In this document: piece by piece, positions 31,529 through 37,006 of the stretch | Layout: each line of letters begins with the position of its first letter | Numbering within the stretch: position 1 is the first letter of the stretch | Made by a program: the position numbers and the translations under genes | The notes under the pieces: model-generated | Seen by the model: only the letters and a program-made list of their open reading frames with translations | The model's database searches: none | Told to the model about the DNA's origin: nothing | NCBI GenBank assembly: GCA_018398765.1 | Contig: JAHBMJ010001605.1 | Coordinates: 75,001 to 112,006, forward strand | Direction of reading: 5' to 3' | DNA: 37,006 nt | Origin: Chromera velia | Taxonomy: Eukaryota; Sar; Chromeraceae

Positions 31529-31761
31529 AAAAAATAAACTTGCTTTTGCAAATCAACTTAAACATTTCTTGTTCAAGTGGCTTATAGTGTCAGGAAAGAG
31601 AATAAACTAAGTAGCTCAGTAATGGGCAGAGATCATGATCAGAAGAAGTGTCAGTCCTCAGTCAATCACACAGAACAGATGAATCAAATGAATCCTGTGA
31701 AAAACTCAATCGCATGGAAAATAAATCGCTCGAAATGCATATATGCATGGATCAACCCGTG

Positions 31762-31789
31762 CGATTATTCGACCCGCGGCGAATAATCG
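31762..31789. repeat. 10-base perfect inverted repeat
   Basis: CGATTATTCG at 31762-31771 and CGAATAATCG at 31780-31789, with an 8-base GC-rich loop. Confidence 0.85.
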
Positions 31790-32119
31790 TCCCGCGCACA
31801 AGATGTGCACAAGAGGCCCCAGTCCAGCCTAAAGCACGGCGCAGCGCGGCGGCAGTACCCCGCGGCACGGCGGCAGTACCCCGATCTTCAACTCCCCCCC
31901 TCTGGTGACTCATCGAAGAGGAGTCGACAGACTAAAGAACAGCCGTATGCTCTAACTAACTGATCTAACTACGAAGGCTCAACGGGGTTGTCCATTTACC
32001 ACAAAATCCTTCGGCCATGTCACATCAAGCTTTTTCCATTTTATCAAACCGTCAGCAAGCTGCTCACTCTCTCCAGACACATGCTTGGTTGCGACGTTCA
32101 TTCCATTCAATTCTTGAAT

Positions 32120-34231
32120 GCATCACTTCAAAATTCCAGTGAGACCTTGCTCTTTCTTACTTACACCTGCTTCTGTCTGTCCAAGAGAAGTTGCACTGTC
32201 TGAAAACAAACGAACACGCAGAGAGGAAAAAAGAATTCGAAGAGAACGCATAAGCATCGGAAGTCTCTTCAGACTAGCACGGATTGCAAAAAGCTCTCCA
32301 CCCGGAGCTGACAAGACCAGGCGCTTTTCCTTATGTGTGGCCCAATCCAAAATGTTCAACTAACACCGCAAAGACCAAGACCGATCAGCGAGTTGAATGA
32401 TCATAGCAGAACGAGCGGAGCATATCTTTCCTCTGAAGCCACTGTCCATAAACACCCGTAATTCAGGGTCGTACATGGTAACAAAGATGAGTTCTTTCGG
32501 AGACGCTGCGTGCACGCGAATCAGCGTGATAATGACAGCAAGGTGACGCTCAGTCGGAGTCTTACTGAAAGAGGCCAACTCACTAGCAGCAAAAGCAAGA
32601 TCAAAACGCAGTCTGGCAAGCCAGGCAAGACGAGCAATCCATTTCAGATACTCCCCCTCCAACGACATGTCAATCTCATCAGGCTCAGGAGGAGAGAAAT
32701 CACTGTCTACCACTACCCCGCTTGGCTTGCCCCTTGGAAGAGAAGAGAGAGAGACATAACCATTCATTCCCTGATAGACTCGATTGTCAGAACGTCTGAC
32801 ATCAAATCCCACCTGTTTTTGAGGTGTGTCCTTCAATAACTGTGCTTCATCCATTTCGATTGGCCCTTTTCCTGCAATTTGTCTGAGAGTAGCGAGAGGG
32901 TCAGGTGAAGCAAGCGCAACGTCATCGACGTGCTTCGAAAGAAGACCATCGCATAGCACGTGCTTCACTTTCGTGATGGATGAATCATCAGCAGTTGCAG
33001 GATGAGGCAGAGAATGAGAAGGTCGAACAAGAGCAAAAGTGCTTTCCATCAATTCCCCCCAACCCAGCCAAATCTGAACACGGCAAAAGAAAAAAGGAAA
33101 AATCAGAGGAGCATCTTTCAGACCGTAGGCAGCTACCTGCAGGAGGTACATAGCACCTGCCTTCAGTCCCAAACGAAGAGCAGCAGGAGGCAACCATGCA
33201 GGCATCCTGATGCCGATCCGTCTGACGCTGGATGGAAGGTGAGCTTGGAGGAACGCACAAGTGATGTCTGCAAAAGCAATCTGCCAGCCCATTGTTAAAG
33301 CAAAAACAAAAAGAATACGAATCAAAAAAACAGCTGGTGTCCCTGCATAAGTTTCGACTGTCCGGCAATTAAAAAACTTGTTGCCAGCCAGGCAGAGACA
33401 AGCTTTTGCTCTTCGTGTAGCTCCTTTCACGAACTTCCATATCATCACCCAAATCAGCGGAATGATTGTCAAGAGATTGTATGCGTGACTGTCTTTCTTT
33501 ACTTCTTTTCCATATGCAGAAAATCGTTCCCACTTCCCGATCTCCCTGTCCCCCGCTTTGTTGAATTTTCCTTCACGCACCTCCCTCATAGTTGCATCAA
33601 CATGTGTTTTGCCTGTCTCCTCAGGACCATCTCTCTCAAGACAAGCAATCTTTCTATCGACTGTCTGCTTTGCTTTTGTAGCTGTCTCAAGAGAGTGACC
33701 AAAGCAAGGAAAAGAGATGAGACGAGCAGAACACACGCTTTCTTCATCACAGGAGAAAAAGTCATGTTGACGTCGGCGGCGAGGAGAAGATAAAGAAGAA
33801 GAAAAAGAAGAAGAGGAAGAGGAAGAAGAGGAAGAAGAGGAAGAAGAAACAGAAGAAAGAGAAGAGAGAGAAGGTTCCACTCCTTGTGCTTCGGCAGGTC
33901 CTTCTTCGTCTGATTCATCAGGACCGAAGAGATCCATGAAGAGAGAGGCAAGGTCAGATTCTTCTGCAACCTCAGCCGGCTGACCAGCAGGAGCTGCAGG
34001 AGGATCTATCACTTGAATGACAGCCTGAGGAATCTTTTCTTTGTTTCTCTCCTTCTCCAAATCAAAAAGATTCGTTAATCGATCAGAATGCACTTTCTGC
34101 GAGTTCTGTACATCTGGTAGTCCCAACTGGTATCCTGTGACCTCCCCCCCTGAATGACAAATGAGGGACATAGACACAAAGCCAGCAGGTGTGCGAGAAA
34201 AACAACAAACAGGATGAAGCACACCATTCAC
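32120..34231 (-). mobile_element. Copia fossil: reverse transcriptase and RNase H region
   Basis: Shows the copia RT landmarks I-A-F-A-D-I-T-C-A-F-L-Q, Y-G-L-K-D-A-P and H-V-D-D-V in order, then an RNase H region at about 32130-32500. A Ser-run and acidic linker precedes RT at about 33780-33960. Confidence 0.8.
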
Positions 34232-35106
34232 TGAGACCAGTGCACAGGAATGAGAAGAGTTAGAAGAAGAAAGAAAAGGAACAACAGGTGGATCCCCCCC
34301 CCCAATGCACCCCCCTCCAATGCAGCCCCCCCGCTCTGTGCTACTTGAGTCCCCTCAACTTTAGGAAACTCATGAACGACTGTCTCGGAAGGACCTTGAA
34401 TGGACGGATGCATAGAGCTGCGTATGCGTAAGACAACAAACGACCACAGCCCTGACTGTGTAAACACACCAAGACTTGCATGCTTAATGTCTTTGGTGTT
34501 CGTTTTGACGGCACTCAACCAACGAAAGCGAACGGTGCACCACTCAAACACAACAGACTCAGAACGAGAAACAGCAAAAGCAAAAATACCAAAACGACCG
34601 TGAGGATGGATGGACTTGACTCGTTCAGTGGGAGAAAACACGACAAGGTCACTGGGCATGAGAGAAATGTCTGGTACTTTACCCATTGAGAGGCGCAAAG
34701 GAGACGCCTTCCGGTAGGTAGCAGTGCGGTTATATGCCCATTCAACACAAAGGCAGAGAAGAGGAACAAAACGTAAAGGAAGACCCCAAGTTGCAACAAG
34801 AGAAGCCATACCAGAACGCAAAACTGTCCACCACTTCTCCATTGGACCGCGAGAAGAGTGAGAAGTAAACAGACGAACGACCATCCCCACGCGATCAAGA
34901 ACTGCACGGACATCTCCCTCAACAATGCCCTTTTCGTTGTCACAGCGAAGAAGCTTGAAGGCACCGTGAGTGAGATTCCACTCATTCATGAAGGGAAGCA
35001 AGTCCTTGCCTGCTTAAGAAGGAGACGGACGGCACTGCACGACCCCCGAACGGAGATCGACAAGAGCAAAGAAAATCAACCTGCCATATGGAGTTGAACC
35101 ATATAT
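34228..35106 (-). mobile_element. Copia fossil: integrase core region
   Basis: Resembles the copia integrase catalytic core, including the W-A-Y-N-R-T-x-T stretch typical of the core's end and a following K-x-S-P-L-R-L-S-M-G-K-x-P-D segment. The upstream part continues beyond the nested MITE. Confidence 0.75.
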
Positions 35107-35445
35107 GCCCTGGCCCTTGAATTGTGACCAAATAGGCGTATACCACGGTGACCCTGACGTACCTATAGACAAACACCTGCCAACATCCACTGACTTGCAC
35201 ACAGACAAACACTATGTCACCCTTTGCTCTTATATTTTGCGCCATTGTCATACGTTTGTCATCGACGTGCATGCGCGTGATGAGAGCGCTTACACCGCTT
35301 TCAGATAGGGCCCCACCTGGAGCTGGCCATTTTTTTTACAAAAAAAAAAAGAATTGAAAAATGAAAAAAAAAACCATACAGATTCATCCATACAGATCAG
35401 TCGATGCAAAAGGTGGTTGAATGGTCACAATTCAAGGGCCAGGGC
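35107..35445. mobile_element. MITE with perfect 24-base TIRs, nested in the copia fossil
   Basis: GCCCTGGCCCTTGAATTG continues to GTGACCA at 35130; the exact inverse lies at 35422-35445. The 339-base element has no coding capacity and has an A-rich block (35339-35383). TA-rich flanks (ATATAT on the left, TTATATA on the right) suggest a TA-type target duplication, as in Tc1/mariner-like MITEs. Exact inverted ends mean it is young relative to its host element. Confidence 0.85.
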
Positions 35446-36052
35446 TTATATACAGGGTCCAAATCTGGGAGAAACATCAGATCCGTCCATCCTTCTTCTA
35501 AAAAGGAACAAGGAAAGGAAGACTCGGGATCGGAAGGATCACGAGAGCGGAAAGACTTGTTTACAGCATGAACTCGATCACACGAGATGCACCAGGGAAG
35601 AACAGAAAGAAGCTTTCTTTTTGGAATGGAAAGAAACTGAGTGTTGCCCTGCTCCTTCTATATGTCAATCAAACGAGAAACAGAGGGATGGATGTATCTG
35701 TAATGCTGCATGAAGATAGAGTTTCGTACAGACACAGGCACACGAGTTGCGTCAAGTAAAAACGGACCAGAGGTGTCCGGGCCTTGACGTGTGTACGCAG
35801 CAGCAGCACGATCGATGCAAGAAGGGACCTGTATGAATGTGAGAAGAGAGAGTCAAAAAGAACAAAGTGAATGCAGCGGTAATTCTATTTAGACGAGGTC
35901 CTACCTTTCTCTATTCGCTCCAGCCCTTACATGTATTCACCCCACCACCCATTGCTGGCTCCGTTATGGTTCAAAGGGTATTTACAAATCGGCTGACTTA
36001 GCATTCAGAGAAAGCACAGAAGTTACGGCACTCGAAGTCCCCTCAGTTCTAT

Positions 36053-36874
36053 TCAGAACCCACTGACCTTTTGTGCAAGAACGGAAGTCGTCAAAGGAAA
36101 GTCTGTGCTCGGAGAAGCGCTCATGAGCTTGGCCTTCACGATGTCTCTGTTGGAAGTCACGATTGCCGCATACCCAGACAAGCGACAGATCTGTGGAGTC
36201 GACAAGAGCATGTGCTTGGCCCCGGGGTGGTCAGTGAGATTCCCCATGAGACGAACCACGGACTCATGACCCGCACCCAGTAGAATCCGAACCTCGATGA
36301 TCGCTCTCTTGTTGCAGATCACGCCCCCCCCCTCTCTTGCCCCAAAGGCCTCCGTGTACACGGACTGATGAGGCCATTGGTACACAATACACTCAGAAAC
36401 CTCTGAGAGAGGAAAGAGAGAGAAGGAACACTCGGTGTCCATGTAGAGCTTGATGCCGTTGTCGGTGTTCAGGCGGAAAGCAACCTCCTCTCCAGAATCC
36501 TCGGAGAGAACGAAGGCCATCCGCGCGCGTTCGTATGAGGTGTCGAACCCATCCGAGTCTCTCTCACCAAGTTTGATGCAGTGAGAGAACCTGGTGATGA
36601 ACTGCTCTTTGTCGAAGTCAGCAGCCTGTAAATCCTCAACAGTCCCGTCCTCGTCCTCCTCTTCTTCGTCATCCTCAATATCTCTATCTCCTGCGTGTGT
36701 ACGTCGGACATGCTGCTGTGAGTGCTTCTTCTTCTCGCCCTTCTTGTTTTCCTTCCCCCCAGTCATCTTCAGGTAGATATCCGCAACGGCCTTAGCAAAG
36801 CGGGCAGAAGAGAAAGACTTCCCCTCCTTGCGCTGCTGAGAACCAGAGCCACCAGAGGAAGAAGAGGAGCTCAT
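36053..36874 (-). mobile_element. Copia fossil: protease region
   Basis: The region resembles the copia protease and the segment before integrase, including the L-L-S-T-P-Q-I stretch that matches the family's N-L-L-S-V-x-Q-L. A Ser-rich and acidic leader precedes it. It could be mistaken for a host gene because its frame is long, but its position directly upstream of integrase fits the element. Confidence 0.6.
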
Positions 36875-37006
36875 CTGCCCCCTGCCCCTCTGACGGTCTC
36901 CTTGGAATCCTGAACTGACTGTACTGACAATTGAAACCTTTGTACTGGAAAGTGACTTTGAAAAATTTAGTTTTTAAAACATTAAAATAGATAGTTTAAC
37001 CTTTAA
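36875..37006. other. AT-rich right edge, nothing recognised
   Basis: 132 bases with no repeat or frame that I can interpret. If the copia fossil continues, its gag side would begin here. Confidence 0.5.

Larger units (their letters stand above)
31368..32119. other. Spacer between the DNA elements and the copia fossil
   Basis: Contains the two hairpin features above and a short GC-rich repeat (CGGCGGCAGTACCCCG, 31846-31883). Small plus-strand frames show no domain. It may include the 3' end of the copia element, but I could not identify an LTR. Confidence 0.45.
32120..36874 (-). mobile_element. Ty1/copia LTR retrotransposon fossil, broken
   Basis: A minus-strand pol remnant shows protease, integrase, reverse transcriptase and RNase H in that order, the order of Ty1/copia and not of Ty3/gypsy. 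It is broken, with roughly five or more interruptions, and carries a nested MITE (35107-35445), so it is not recent. Neither gag nor LTRs were recognised; gag would lie beyond the right edge of the window. The element sits on the far side of the DNA-transposon cluster from the host genes. Confidence 0.8.

Noticed and set aside
36053-36874. 273-codon minus-strand frame as a host gene
   Set aside because: It resembles the copia protease region and sits directly upstream of the integrase remnant on the same strand. It was assigned to the fossil, although a host gene is not fully excluded.

Overview
The window looks like nuclear DNA of an alveolate protist, most likely a chromerid such as Chromera velia. 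The genes are cut into many short exons by GT-AG introns, almost all acceptors end in CAG, simple repeats crowd the introns, and the intergenic DNA is full of transposons, including a copia fossil. The organism call is inference from style; no rRNA or organelle marker is present.

Two host genes fill positions 2611-26751 and are arranged head to head. On the minus strand, 15591 down to 2611, is a gene of at least 26 exons for a coiled-coil protein of about 1,200 residues ending in a C3HC4 RING finger. Its start, coiled coils and C-terminal RING match BRE1 (RNF20/RNF40, plant HUB1/2), the E3 ligase that monoubiquitinates histone H2B. I rebuilt it exon by exon with reading phase conserved at the junctions, except around a 303-base assembly gap. 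On the plus strand, 16502-26751, is a 10-exon gene for a protein of about 1,930 residues with an N-terminal F-box and WD40-like blades separated by very long disordered stretches. This should be a substrate adaptor of an SCF ubiquitin ligase. The two genes share a 910-base upstream region with a TGCATGCGC site. So both host genes in the window belong to ubiquitin signalling.

The flanks are repeat territory. At 1232-1871 lies a fold-back DNA element with arms of about 215 bases. Its core recurs near 27881-28098 and its end at 31354-31367. Inside that second copy sits another DNA element (28099-31339) with 22-23-base inverted ends and a 9-base target duplication. It carries CCAT satellite DNA, GC-rich hairpin minisatellites and a coding-looking fragment. 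A single N at 30217 joins two nearly identical stretches 1,128 bases apart, so the assembly probably repeats part of this element.

From 36874 down to about 32120 on the minus strand lies a broken Ty1/copia retrotransposon (protease, integrase, reverse transcriptase, RNase H in family order). A 339-base MITE with perfect 24-base inverted ends is nested in it. No tRNA, rRNA or CRISPR array was found; one degenerate tRNA-like patch lies near 2300.
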